A stretch of 64,000 nt of DNA from CAYYJR01 sp964472305 (GTDB lineage: Bacteria; Armatimonadota; Hebobacteria; CAIYQO01): contig CAYYJR010000012.1 of the NCBI GenBank assembly GCA_964472305.1, positions 1 through 64,000 on the forward strand, in the 5' to 3' direction. Position 1 is the first letter of the stretch. The number at the start of each line of letters is the position of its first letter. The notes below the pieces were generated by a model that saw only the letters and a program-made list of their open reading frames with translations, ran no database searches and was not told the DNA's origin. Shown here in pieces: positions 42,736-51,746 of this stretch. The position numbers were made by a program, and so were the translations under genes.

Positions 42736-42767
42736 CGCCGGCATGTTTCACGTGAAACATGCCGGCG
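42736..42767. promoter_or_regulatory. parS: second parS site within a 32-bp perfect palindrome
   Basis: The core TGTTTCACGTGAAACA (42744-42759) is identical to the site in mnmG. It is extended on both sides by eight paired bases (CGCCGGCA and its complement), so the whole is a perfect 32-bp palindrome. Lying 88 bp after parB, the extension may also form a transcription-ending hairpin. Confidence 0.95.
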
Positions 42768-42844
42768 CATTTGTCCGACTTTTACACAGGAATGTGCGCT
42801 CCACGAGGGGTAATACCCGATAACGCCAGTATACGGGAGGCAAG

Positions 42845-43933
42845 ATGCCACTGCGATTGGGTATTATCGGGGTAGGGGGATTCGGACGGTTCTGCCTTGA
42901 GCAGTATCTCCAATTGTCCGACGTGCGCGTCACGGCCATCGCCGGCACCCAGCCGGCCAAGTATGCCGCACTGGCACGACAGTATGGCATCCCCATCTTC
43001 ACCACTGATTGGCGCGAACTTGCGCGGCATCCCGACGTCGATGCCGTCTATCTGGCCACTCCGCCCGATCTGCATGCCGCGCAAGCACTGGCCGCCATCG
43101 CCCATGGCAAACACGTCTTCTGCGAGAAGCCGCTGGCGCTGACGCTGAACGAGGCCGACGCCATGCTGGCGGCGGCCGCGCGGCAGCACGTCCGTCTCGG
43201 TCTGAACTTCGTCATGCGTTACAATGCGCTCTACACGCTGGCCCACACGCTGGTGCAGGCACGCGCCCTGGATGCGCCGCAGCACTTCGTCTTCGACAAC
43301 GCGGCGGGTGACCTGCCCGCGGGACACTGGTTCTGGGATCCCCGGCGCAGCGGCGGCATCCCGGTAGAACACGGCGTGCATTTCTTCGATATCTTCGCCG
43401 CGATTTACGGCCCCGGAACGCTTCGCTGGGCGGCATGCACCCCGCGCGACGGAGACGCAGATGATAAATGGCTCATTGTAAACCAGTATGCCAAAAATAT
43501 GTTCGGGTCTTTTTATCACGCCTTCAGTAAACCGTCCGCCATTGAACGCACCCGGGCGTTGTTCGACTTCGCGCGCGGCTCCTTCACGCTGGAAGGCTGG
43601 TTTCCGCACCAACTCGACCTGACCGGCCTCGTGACCGCCGATGAAGCGGCGCAAATTGCCGCCATCGTGCCCGACACGGCGATCCAGCCATTGGCGGGGG
43701 GCGCACGCGAGGTGCTGGCCGCCGGCGCCACGCGCACGGTCACGCACCGGCTGACCGCGCATTATTGCTCAGGTGAGCAGCAAGCATGCTATGCTGAGGC
43801 GATTCAAGCGGCGATGCGCGATTTTGCCGCCTGGGTGCGAGACCCCGCGCATCGTCCCCGCGTCACCGGCGCAGACGGTCGAACGGCACTGGAACTTGCG
43901 CTGCAGGCGGTGGCGCTGGCACATGCCGCATAA
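42845..43933 (+). CDS. Gfo/Idh/MocA-family oxidoreductase
   Basis: A 362-residue NAD(P)-dependent dehydrogenase of sugars or related polyols. The Rossmann start is LGIIGVGGFGRFCLEQY, with YLATPPDLHAAQALAAIAHGKHVFCEKPLALT (the EKP catalytic loop) and a C-terminal beta-sheet domain that includes GGIPVEHGVHFFDIFAAIYG (His of the catalytic GGxxxDxGxH region). The substrate cannot be named. GGGAGG lies just before the ATG. It is separated from the par genes by the second parS. Confidence 0.88.
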   Translation: MPLRLGIIGVGGFGRFCLEQYLQLSDVRVTAIAGTQPAKYAALARQYGIPIFTTDWRELARHPDVDAVYLATPPDLHAAQALAAIAHGKHVFCEKPLALTLNEADAMLAAAARQHVRLGLNFVMRYNALYTLAHTLVQARALDAPQHFVFDNAAGDLPAGHWFWDPRRSGGIPVEHGVHFFDIFAAIYGPGTLRWAACTPRDGDADDKWLIVNQYAKNMFGSFYHAFSKPSAIERTRALFDFARGSFTLEGWFPHQLDLTGLVTADEAAQIAAIVPDTAIQPLAGGAREVLAAGATRTVTHRLTAHYCSGEQQACYAEAIQAAMRDFAAWVRDPAHRPRVTGADGRTALELALQAVALAHAA

Positions 43934-44082
43934 GACAGCGGACCGGCAGCATGGCGACTTCACGAGAAAAATGCAATTCCTTGCCTGTACCAGAAGGCAT
44001 CGGGTCAATCGTGTCGAATAGACGCTTACAGGACCCGAAGAGTTATCCCTGAAGGCCACTCTGTTGCGAGAAGGAGCATACG

Positions 44083-44889
44083 ATGACTGTGAAGTTGCGG
44101 TTGTTATCCATCGTCCTGGTGCTGGTCGTTGCGGCCATCGCCGGTCGGAGTTACCCCACCCTGTACGGCGATTCCGGCCTGGTGCAGGTACCCTCGGCTG
44201 CCGTAATGCCGCTCACCTTCGTCGATGTTACCATAAACTATGCCAATATCCGCGAAAACGGCGCCAAGCATATCATTTATCCGCTTCGCCTGACCTACGG
44301 CGCGAGCGAAAATACCGAACTGTTCGTCATGCTCTCCGAATCCATCGGCTCCGATGGATTCGATGTCAAGGGCGGCGGATTGAAAGTACGCCTCTTCCCC
44401 GAAGACCTGTATGCGAAAACGATGGGGATGGCAATCGGCGGACGCATCTATACCGTACAAGGCAGCCGCAACCGCACCGTCACCGATGCCTACGCCGTCG
44501 CCTCCAAGCCGCTGATCAGCTATGTTGATTCCTTCGATGACAAATCCTACAATATTCGCCTGCACGGCGCGGTGAATTTCACCCGTTATACCGGCGAGGT
44601 GTCCGATAACTTTTTCGGCCTGATGGGCGGCATCAGCTACCAGCATGCCGACGGCACCATGATCGTGGCGGATTTCGTCCCCAAGCAGGAATCGCATGGA
44701 GTTCTCGTGCGGAAAGCCGCCCTGTCGATGGCGTTCCGCCGACCGATCTCGGAATCTTTCATGGCGGAGATCGGCACCGCCCAGCTTTTCAGTATCGGCG
44801 ACACCGGCAACCTGTATGTTGGCATAAGCTATCGTTACGGGATGCGGGAGATCCCCCGCGGCAAGAAGCCCCCGATCTCGAGCTATTGA
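44083..44889 (+). CDS. probable outer-membrane beta-barrel protein
   Basis: A 268-residue protein with a signal peptide (residues 1-23). The mature start YPTLYGDSGLVQVPSAAVMPLTFVDVTINYANI resembles the N-terminus of YjbH-type barrel proteins of exopolysaccharide loci, and the rest alternates short amphipathic strands (GGLKVRLFPEDLYAKTMGMAIGGRIYTV, GNLYVGISYRYGM). I infer a small beta-barrel in the outer membrane; no partner genes are adjacent. GAAGGAG lies six bases before the ATG. Confidence 0.7.
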   Translation: MTVKLRLLSIVLVLVVAAIAGRSYPTLYGDSGLVQVPSAAVMPLTFVDVTINYANIRENGAKHIIYPLRLTYGASENTELFVMLSESIGSDGFDVKGGGLKVRLFPEDLYAKTMGMAIGGRIYTVQGSRNRTVTDAYAVASKPLISYVDSFDDKSYNIRLHGAVNFTRYTGEVSDNFFGLMGGISYQHADGTMIVADFVPKQESHGVLVRKAALSMAFRRPISESFMAEIGTAQLFSIGDTGNLYVGISYRYGMREIPRGKKPPISSY

Positions 44890-44909
44890 GGTGATCGCTG
44901 CCTCTTCTC

Positions 44910-44937
44910 GCCACCCCGGCCCTCGAGCCGGGGTGGC
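44910..44937 (+). terminator. hairpin after the outer-membrane protein gene
   Basis: An 11-bp perfect stem (GCCACCCCGGC and its complement) with a 6-base loop, 20 bases past the stop. No T-tract. Confidence 0.6.
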
Positions 44938-44967
44938 AGCGCTTGGTTGCTGGACGAGCGGCGACGA

Positions 44968-44997
44968 TTGTCGAACCTCCCCGCTGCCGGGTACAAT
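44968..44997 (+). promoter_or_regulatory. promoter of the dNTPase gene
   Basis: TTGTCG (44968-44973), an 18-base spacer and TACAAT (44992-44997), the same -35 and spacing as the metW-like promoter. The leader would be about 24 bases without a Shine-Dalgarno. Confidence 0.6.
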
Positions 44998-45027
44998 ACG
45001 ACGGGGACATGCGCCCCGCTGGTCGTT

Positions 45028-46089
45028 ATGACAGACACCGCTACGCCGACCCGCTGCCCGCGGGAGATCACGGAAGACTGGGAAGACCGCATGCTCGCGC
45101 CGCAGGCCATGCGCAGCGCGCGCACGCGTGGTCGCGAATATCCCAACGCCCCCTGCCCCTACCGCACCGAATTTCAGCGCGACCGCGACCGCATCCTCCA
45201 TTGCAAAGCATTTCGCCGCCTGGCGCTGAAAACACAGGTGTTCGTCGCCCCCCGCACCGACCACGATCGCACCCGCATCACCCACACGCTGGAGGTATGC
45301 CAGGTGGCGCGCACCATCGCACGCGCGCTTCGCCTCAACGAGGACCTGACCGAGTCGATCGCACTGGGGCACGATCTCGGTCACAGCCCCTTCGGCCACA
45401 CCGGCGAAGAGGCGCTCGATGCCGTGTATCGGCAATACGATCCCGCGGCTAGCTTCCGCCACCACGAGCAGAGCGTGCGGCTGGTGGAGGTGCTCGAACG
45501 CGACGGACGGGGGTTGAATCTCACCTGGGAAGTACGCGACGGCATCCTGCGCCACAGCAAAGGGGCGGCCGACTGGCCGCGCGAAGGGATCGTCGCCGCC
45601 ACGCTGGAGGGGCAATTGGTGGCACTGTGCGATCGCATCGCCTACAGCAGTCACGATATCGATGACGCGTTGCGGGGGGGTATCTTCACGCTGCGGGACC
45701 TGCCTGCCAATATCATCGAACGCCTCGGTGCCACTCACTCGCAGCGGCTGACTGCCATGGTTGGCGACGTGATCGACGCCAGTCGCGACCTCACCGCCAT
45801 CGCCATGAGCCCGGCGATGACGGAGCTGACCAACCAGCTCAAGGATTTCATGTATGAACACCTGTATCTCTCGCGCTCGATGACGCCGCGAGCGCGGCAA
45901 CATATTCGGCAGGTAATCACCGAACTCTTTCATTATTATATGGCTTATCCCGAAACAGTACCGCACCTTGATGCGGGCTTGCCGACCCGTTGCCGCGCGC
46001 GCGAGGTTTGCGATCACATCGCCGGGATGACCGATCAGTTCGCGGACAAGCAGTTCCGCCGCGTGATGCGCGATCGCGCGGCCGGCTGA
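45028..46089 (+). CDS. dgt: deoxyguanosinetriphosphate triphosphohydrolase-like protein (dNTPase)
   Basis: A 353-residue HD-domain enzyme that cleaves dNTPs to nucleosides and triphosphate, adjusting the dNTP pool. Motifs: RTEFQRDRDRILHCKAFRRLALKTQVF, RTRITHTLEVCQVARTIAR, ALGHDLGHSPFGHTGE (HD metal site), FRHHEQSVR and DRIAYSSHDIDDA. The ATG at 45028 lies downstream of a consensus promoter that excludes the longer frame from 44947. No Shine-Dalgarno is seen. It precedes a P-loop gene by 22 bp, so they may be co-transcribed. Confidence 0.92.
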   Translation: MTDTATPTRCPREITEDWEDRMLAPQAMRSARTRGREYPNAPCPYRTEFQRDRDRILHCKAFRRLALKTQVFVAPRTDHDRTRITHTLEVCQVARTIARALRLNEDLTESIALGHDLGHSPFGHTGEEALDAVYRQYDPAASFRHHEQSVRLVEVLERDGRGLNLTWEVRDGILRHSKGAADWPREGIVAATLEGQLVALCDRIAYSSHDIDDALRGGIFTLRDLPANIIERLGATHSQRLTAMVGDVIDASRDLTAIAMSPAMTELTNQLKDFMYEHLYLSRSMTPRARQHIRQVITELFHYYMAYPETVPHLDAGLPTRCRAREVCDHIAGMTDQFADKQFRRVMRDRAAG

Positions 46090-46111
46090 CGCGCACATAC
46101 AGGGAGGGACC

Positions 46112-46756
46112 GTGGGCGAGACGCTCATTATCACCGGCGCATACGGCAGCGGGAAAACTGAGTGCGCGCTGGCGCTGGCGCTCCGACGCGCGGCGGACGG
46201 CCCGGTCACGCTGGTGGACCTGGATTTCGTGAATCCGTATTTCCGCGCACAGGATCATCGCGACTTGTTGGAACGCCGTGGGGTGCGCGTCATTGCCCCC
46301 GACCCGCAGGCCGGACCCATCGACGCCCCCTCGATCCCGCCCGCCACCCGCCAGGCGCTATTGCATCCCGACGGACAGACCATCGTTGACCTGGGCGGCG
46401 ATCCGGTCGGCGCGGTCGTCATCGCGCAATTCGCGCCGGCCCTGACGCACTATACACTATGGGCGGTGCTGAACTTCGCGCGACCCATGACCGCGGATAC
46501 GGCATCGGCGGGTGAGATGCTGCGCGCGCTCACCGCCGCTACCGGCCTGCGCGTGACCGGATTGATCAGCAACACCCATCTCGGCGCCGAAACCACTGCG
46601 TCGGATGTTCTCGACGGACTCACGCAGACGCGCGCGGTGAGCGAGTTGCACCACCTGCCGGTGATGCTCGTTGCCGTGCCGGCGTGGCTCGATCTCCCGC
46701 CTGTAAGTCTGCCCGTGCTGCCCATCACGCCATGCCTGCGCCGCCCCTGGGAATAG
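46112..46756 (+). CDS. P-loop NTPase of the CobQ/ParA-like fold, unknown role
   Basis: A 214-residue cytosolic protein with the Walker A motif ITGAYGSGKTECALALAL and a Walker B-like TLVDLDFVNPYFR, similar to the CobQ/CobB/MinD nucleotide-binding fold. Asp-Leu-Gly-Gly in IVDLGGDPVGA may be the second acidic motif. The rest gives no specific assignment. The GTG start follows GGGAGGGAC. It probably shares a transcript with the upstream dNTPase. Confidence 0.75.
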   Translation: MGETLIITGAYGSGKTECALALALRRAADGPVTLVDLDFVNPYFRAQDHRDLLERRGVRVIAPDPQAGPIDAPSIPPATRQALLHPDGQTIVDLGGDPVGAVVIAQFAPALTHYTLWAVLNFARPMTADTASAGEMLRALTAATGLRVTGLISNTHLGAETTASDVLDGLTQTRAVSELHHLPVMLVAVPAWLDLPPVSLPVLPITPCLRRPWE

Positions 46757-46819
46757 GCACCTGTCCCAGCGGTTACTTACTCTGATTAATCAAACTGTAA
46801 TGGCCATTATCCTACCTGA

Positions 46820-46848
46820 TTGACGAATCGCTCGACGTATGCTAAATT
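46820..46848 (+). promoter_or_regulatory. candidate promoter of the LysM/stalk protein
   Basis: TTGACG (46820-46825), a 17-base spacer and TAAATT (46843-46848). A second -10-like TACAAT lies at 46908-46913. The leader would be about 100 bases. Confidence 0.45.
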
Positions 46849-46958
46849 ATTAAGCAATGTCTCGCAGAGTGGGCCGCCGCACTGCCACTATACGTGCCTT
46901 TCGCTGTTACAATATTCGCATCAGTTCGATTGAGCGCCACTTCGTGAGGAGGGATGAG

Positions 46959-49667
46959 ATGTATAGACGCATTCTGGCCGGATTCATCATCCTGTCAGCG
47001 ATGGTGCTCCTTTGCCTCGAGCGCACGCCGCTGGGCGCCACCGAAGATGGGCCGTCCTTCCGTATCCTGCAGCCATTGCCGGGCCAAACAATTGCCGAAC
47101 AGTTCCCCATCACCGTCGCGTTCCAGAGCGTCGACGACAGCCCCATCGTGCGCGTCGATGCGTATCTCGACTCCACCTGGTGCCTGGGCGGGCGCGTCCG
47201 CAACCCCATCCCCGCCGGGAGTTTTCAAGTCGATTGCGATCTCGGGAAAATCAAGGCGAAACCGGGGGCGCACACCCTCTACGTCACGCTCGTCGACGGA
47301 CAAGGCCGCGCGGTGAAGCGCGAGCAACAGATCGTGCTCACCACGGGGGTGAAGGCGGAAGAACATACCGCGCCTCGGGTGCGTATTCTGGAGCCGGCCA
47401 ACGGCGCGCAACTGACGAAAGCGATCACTATCCGTCTCGATGCCACCGATGATACCGGCATCGAGTGGGTCTGCATCTACATTAACGGCGAGATCCGCGC
47501 CATGATGAATGAACCGCCGTACCAGATGGTGTGGGATCCGACCAAAGAAAAGGCGATCAACGGCACCTGTACGGTGCGCGTGCGCGCGCTGGACACGTTC
47601 GGCAACGAAGGTCTTAGCGAGTTGGTGACCATCACCGTGGCGAACCGCCCGAATGGGAGAACAACGCTGGAAGGACTGACGCCGCCGCCGGATGAAACGG
47701 TATCGGGCGATGTCTTCCCCGCGCTGTCAGCAGCCATGCCCTCGGGAGGTCCGCGCATCGCACGATCGTCCGCCTCCAACGTGGTGCCGCCGTTGACGGA
47801 GTGGCTGGCCGCGGCCAACAGCGGACAGCCGAACCTGCAGCCGTCCGCGACACGCGAAAATCTGCCGCTGTTCGCCGCCGGCGACACACTGGCCGTGCTG
47901 CCGCCCAAGGCGCTGCCGGAATTGCAGTTGGGTGAACGCATTCACCTTGAAAGTACCGGATTGGCGCCGGCGCCGCCGCTGGCCATGACTGCGTCCGCGC
48001 TGCCGCGCCTTCGTCTGGGCGCGCCGCAGCCGACGCTGCAAGCCGCTCCGCTGCTATTGCCGCTTTCGTCCACGCCGTCCTCACGTAAAGCGGTGGAGAT
48101 TATTCCCACGCCGTTCAGTGCCGTGCTGCCGCCGGAGAAGGGCGCCCCCCCCACCGTCCGGGTGGAAACCATCTACGCCATGGTCAGCAACCTGCCGTCC
48201 GCCGCGTCGCCGGCGGCGTTCAGCACCGTCACGCCGCGCGCAACGGTACATGACACCGCAAGTCCCGCGCCGAGAGTATACTCCCAGCCGATAACGGGCC
48301 ATCCCGCCGCGCGCCGAAAGGTGAGCGTGCACCCCGTACTGGTTGCCTTCGTGCCGGAATCCATGCTCAAACTCGCACCGCACACCGCATCGAACAAGTC
48401 GACGGAAGCGCAGCGCGGTATCCCTGAAGTGGCGATTACCCTCACGCCCGCCGCAACGTCGGAGTCGTGGTCGCACCCCGCGCCCGCGAGTGACCGCATG
48501 CCGCGCGGCGCCTCCGGAACGCTGCCATCCTCACGCCCGCCGTCGCCGACCATCGCGACCGGCACGCCGGCTACCGCACCGATGCTGATATGCAGCACTG
48601 ACCTACCGAACAAACGCCAGCCCGGCGCCTCGGTGCAGCCCGCACTGGCACCCGCCAAGTTCGATCAGGCCGTTGCTCCGGTCACCCCCGCGCCAGGCGA
48701 ACGCTTGCGGCATACGCCTAGCGGCAGCATCGCAGCAACTATACCGCCGAGCACCTCCGCGCCAGCGCCGGCCGCAGCCGCGCCGGCCGCACGGACCGCG
48801 ACCACCGGTGCACCGCGCACCGGAGCGCCCGCACTCCCCTCGAAAGCCGCTCCCACAATTATCGCGATGGCCTCCGGCACCGCGCCTGTCTCGGTACACA
48901 CGGCAGCACCAGGTCTGCCGACGCTGCTTGCCGGCCGTCTGCGGACGACGCCGTCGGCCGTGCCCACCCGACCGACGCTTCAGACGTCGACACCATCGCT
49001 AGCTTCCGGGCAGCCGGCTGCCCGATCCGCCATCGGCGATGTCCCGCGCGTGACGTCGACCGGCACGCCGGCCAAGACCGCACCCGCCTTCGTCCCCGCG
49101 CAGCCGCGCAGCGCCACCTCGTCGCGCACCGTTCCCCGCTCAGTGCCGATGCTGGAGGTGCAGGCGCCGTATACCACCCGGCCTGGCGATACGCTGGTGA
49201 AAATCGCCAAAGCCAATGCGACGACTCCGGACACCTTGCGCAAGCTCAATCCGGGACTTAGCCCGGAACGTCCCCTCCCACCCGATACGCGACTGGTCGT
49301 CCCGCAATCGGATGTCCATATCTACGTCGATAACCATCCGTTGTCCAACGCCCCGGCACCGTTCATCAACAGTGGATACACGATGATGCCATTCCGAAAA
49401 ATCGTCGAAGCCAAGCATGGCGTGGTGATCTGGTTGCCGAAAACCCACGAGATTAACGCGTGGGCCAATGAAACCTTCATGGGAGTCAAAATCGGGGAAC
49501 GACTCGCGTACATCAACGACGAGCCCTACCTGCTGCCGATTCCCGCCCGTATTACTGACCAACGAGCCATGGTTCCCCTGCGCTATCTGATGGCCGCATT
49601 GAAAATGCGCGTGGAGTACAACTCCGCCAGCGGAACGTATTACCTGGTAAGCCAGGCGGCGCCATAG
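46959..49667 (+). CDS. secreted LysM/copper-amine-oxidase-N (stalk) protein with a long disordered linker
   Basis: A 902-residue exported protein. It has a signal peptide (1-27), two bacterial Ig-like domains (about 30-125 and 130-230; RILEPANGAQLTKAITIRLDATDDTGIEWVCIYING), a linker of about 500 residues (235-735) very rich in Pro, Ala, Ser and Thr, a LysM repeat (about 738-785, TRPGDTLVKIAKANATTPDTLRKLNPG) and a copper-amine-oxidase N-terminal-like domain (787-900, MVPLRYLMAALKMRVEYNSASGTYYL). LysM binds peptidoglycan, so the protein should span the periplasm or cell surface. GAGGAGGGA sets the ATG at 46959. It immediately precedes the pilus operon region. Confidence 0.85.
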   Translation: MYRRILAGFIILSAMVLLCLERTPLGATEDGPSFRILQPLPGQTIAEQFPITVAFQSVDDSPIVRVDAYLDSTWCLGGRVRNPIPAGSFQVDCDLGKIKAKPGAHTLYVTLVDGQGRAVKREQQIVLTTGVKAEEHTAPRVRILEPANGAQLTKAITIRLDATDDTGIEWVCIYINGEIRAMMNEPPYQMVWDPTKEKAINGTCTVRVRALDTFGNEGLSELVTITVANRPNGRTTLEGLTPPPDETVSGDVFPALSAAMPSGGPRIARSSASNVVPPLTEWLAAANSGQPNLQPSATRENLPLFAAGDTLAVLPPKALPELQLGERIHLESTGLAPAPPLAMTASALPRLRLGAPQPTLQAAPLLLPLSSTPSSRKAVEIIPTPFSAVLPPEKGAPPTVRVETIYAMVSNLPSAASPAAFSTVTPRATVHDTASPAPRVYSQPITGHPAARRKVSVHPVLVAFVPESMLKLAPHTASNKSTEAQRGIPEVAITLTPAATSESWSHPAPASDRMPRGASGTLPSSRPPSPTIATGTPATAPMLICSTDLPNKRQPGASVQPALAPAKFDQAVAPVTPAPGERLRHTPSGSIAATIPPSTSAPAPAAAAPAARTATTGAPRTGAPALPSKAAPTIIAMASGTAPVSVHTAAPGLPTLLAGRLRTTPSAVPTRPTLQTSTPSLASGQPAARSAIGDVPRVTSTGTPAKTAPAFVPAQPRSATSSRTVPRSVPMLEVQAPYTTRPGDTLVKIAKANATTPDTLRKLNPGLSPERPLPPDTRLVVPQSDVHIYVDNHPLSNAPAPFINSGYTMMPFRKIVEAKHGVVIWLPKTHEINAWANETFMGVKIGERLAYINDEPYLLPIPARITDQRAMVPLRYLMAALKMRVEYNSASGTYYLVSQAAP

Positions 49668-50031
49668 CCCGAGCCGCGGCGGCACCCCTCGCTCCCGTTG
49701 CGGCACATTGATCATACAGGTCGAAGCCTGTCGAACTTTTTGTACGATTCGTAGTAGAATAGCGCTGACCTGAGGAACAATCTCATTGGATGTTCTCGCA
49801 GACCCTCCTCGTGAGGAGAATTCGCCGATTGGACTGTTCCATCAATGACGTCATTCCCCCGTGCGTCGCTCCCCACAACAAGAGAACAGGATGCACGCAT
49901 GTAATAGGGGAATGTGCCCCACATCCCGAGATGCGTTGCCTTGATCGGTAGCGCGGAGCCGGCGCCGTGAAGGCGACCACGGGGTGCAGCACCGTCAGGC
50001 AGCAGCGTCAGCAGGAGAGGAGTTGCCAGTC
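49668..50031. other. 364-bp leader region of the pilus operon
   Basis: No gene is supported. A weak terminator-like hairpin (5-bp ACAGG/CCTGT stem then TTTTT) lies at 49716-49741. A TAGAAT at 49755-49760, with a poor -35, is the best promoter candidate and would give an unusually long leader of about 265 bases that contains a CTCCTC-GT-GAGGAG hairpin at 49805-49818. I tested the sequence against the c-di-GMP-I riboswitch signature and did not find it. Confidence 0.45.
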
Positions 50032-51177
50032 ATGGCTTTGTTCAAATTTCCCGGCGTCGGGAATGCCGTCGGCATCGACATCGGCAGCCACTCGATTAAA
50101 GTGGTACAGATGGGGATGACGCGCAACGGATATACGCTGACGCATGCCGGGTGCACCCCAACCCCGCCAGAGGCGTTGAAGCAAGGCGTAGTCGATGATC
50201 GGGTGGCCGTGGCCGATGCGGTGAAGTCCTTGCTGGATTCCATGAACATCTCCACCTCATGGGTCGTTGCCGCGGTCGCCGGTCCCACTGTCGTCGTGCG
50301 CCAGGTACGCCTGCCCGCCATGCCGGAGCAGCAATTGCGCAAGTCGATCAACTGGGAAGCGCGCAATCATATTTCCTTTCCCGTCGAAGACAGCACCGTC
50401 TCCTTTCAGATTCTGGGCACCACCACCGTGGACGGCACACCGCAAATGGACGTCATGCTGGTGGCGACACCGCGCGAGTTAGTGGACAGCCGGGTGGAAG
50501 CACTCGAACTGGCCGGTCTGGAACCGATCGCGGTCGAGTTGGAACCCTTCGCATTGATGCGCTCGGCGCTCGATCTGCCCTCTATGGGGCAAAGCACGCA
50601 GGAAACGGTCGCGCTGGTAGCCATCGGCGCCACCTATACCCATATTTCCATCATCTCCAATGGCATGTTCATCCTCTCGCGCAGCGTCACCGTCGCGGGC
50701 AACAGCTTCAACGGAGCGATTGCCAGCGCACTGGGGGTGGACGAAACACAGGCGGTAGAGATCAAGGAAAATGAGGTGAAAGTGGTCACCGACGAATTGG
50801 AGCGCGCCCAGCTTTCCCCAGTCGGCCAGCAGGCCAGCCGCGCGCTGGAACCGCAGTTGGAAGAACTGGTGCGTGAGATTCGCCGTTCCTTCGCCTTCTA
50901 CGACTACCAGCAAGGGCCGGGCGGAGGCAGCACGGAAGGCGTTTCGCGCATTATCCTCACCGGCGGCAGCGCCAACCTGCCCGGATTGCCGGAATGTCTG
51001 ACCGATCAGATCAGCATCCCGGTGGAAACGGTTGATCCCTTCAGCCAGGGATTGATCCGCTTTCCCGATCCGGCCGATGAACAGAACGTGCGTCCCCAGA
51101 AGCACCTGCTGGCCACCGCCATCGGGTTGTCACTGCGCGAGACCATGCTTAGCCGCGAAAAGGGAGGCTCTCGATGA
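50032..51177 (+). CDS. pilM: type IV pilus assembly ATPase-like protein PilM
   Basis: PilM is the cytosolic actin-like protein that docks PilN in the pilus base. The 381-residue protein starts MALFKFPGVGNAVGIDIGSHSIKVVQ (phosphate 1 motif), has ATYTHISIISNGMFILSRSVTVAG (phosphate 2) and IILTGGSANLPGL (adenosine motif). The ATG at 50032 is set by GGAGAGGAG; the frame opens further 5' without support. It overlaps pilN by ATGA, beginning a tightly packed operon. Confidence 0.95.
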   Translation: MALFKFPGVGNAVGIDIGSHSIKVVQMGMTRNGYTLTHAGCTPTPPEALKQGVVDDRVAVADAVKSLLDSMNISTSWVVAAVAGPTVVVRQVRLPAMPEQQLRKSINWEARNHISFPVEDSTVSFQILGTTTVDGTPQMDVMLVATPRELVDSRVEALELAGLEPIAVELEPFALMRSALDLPSMGQSTQETVALVAIGATYTHISIISNGMFILSRSVTVAGNSFNGAIASALGVDETQAVEIKENEVKVVTDELERAQLSPVGQQASRALEPQLEELVREIRRSFAFYDYQQGPGGGSTEGVSRIILTGGSANLPGLPECLTDQISIPVETVDPFSQGLIRFPDPADEQNVRPQKHLLATAIGLSLRETMLSREKGGSR

Positions 51178-51746
51178 TTAATATCAATCTTATCGCCGAG
51201 CGCCGCGCGAAAAAACTGCAGGAGATGAAAATCCTGTATCTTTCGGTCGGCAGCGTGCTGGTAATTCTGCTGGCGATGATTGCCGGGAATGTCTTTGCCT
51301 GGAACCGGCTGACGCAATGCCGCACGGCAGTCGCTGAGGCGACAAAATACCACGAAGAGCTCACGGTGAAGCGCATCGCGTATCAAAAGATCCTCGAAGA
51401 TATCGCCTGGAAAGATCCGGTCATCAAACTGTTGGACCAGGTGCGTCTGAGCGAAGGTGCATGGATGATCATCCTGAATGATATTTGCCAGGTTATCCCC
51501 CATGATGCCGTGGTGAACAACCTTGCCGTCTCGGCCACCAACGACGGCGTCCAATTGCGATTCAGCGGTATCGCACGCGACGAAACCACCGTCGGCACCT
51601 TTATGCAGACCTTCCGCCAACAAACGCGGTGGGCCGGCCTCCCCGTGTTGATGGGTGTCAACTCCATCGATCTGGCCCCTGGAATGTCGTATACCAAGTT
51701 CGACTTCCTTGTTCCCGTCAAAGGGCTCTATGGAGGTGATCTCTGA
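51174..51746 (+). CDS. pilN: type IV pilus inner-membrane protein PilN
   Basis: A 190-residue bitopic protein. The PilN signature ININLIAERR at the N-terminus is the PilM-binding peptide (family INLLP). One transmembrane helix follows (residues 22-44), then a periplasmic coiled coil (TQCRTAVAEATKYHEEL) and a ferredoxin-like domain. It pairs with PilO. It overlaps pilM by four bases and pilO by one. Confidence 0.92.
   Translation: MININLIAERRAKKLQEMKILYLSVGSVLVILLAMIAGNVFAWNRLTQCRTAVAEATKYHEELTVKRIAYQKILEDIAWKDPVIKLLDQVRLSEGAWMIILNDICQVIPHDAVVNNLAVSATNDGVQLRFSGIARDETTVGTFMQTFRQQTRWAGLPVLMGVNSIDLAPGMSYTKFDFLVPVKGLYGGDL

Noticed and set aside
44104..46209. A 701-codon open frame antisense to the outer-membrane protein and dNTPase genes
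   Set aside because: It mirrors two genes with clear family motifs on the plus strand, has no ribosome site and shows no recognisable domain. Long antisense frames are expected at this GC content.
49668..50031. A c-di-GMP riboswitch before pilM, suggested by GGTAGCGCGG near 49950
   Set aside because: The conserved GCAAAxC, GAAA and ACGCAAAGCC elements of the class I aptamer are missing.
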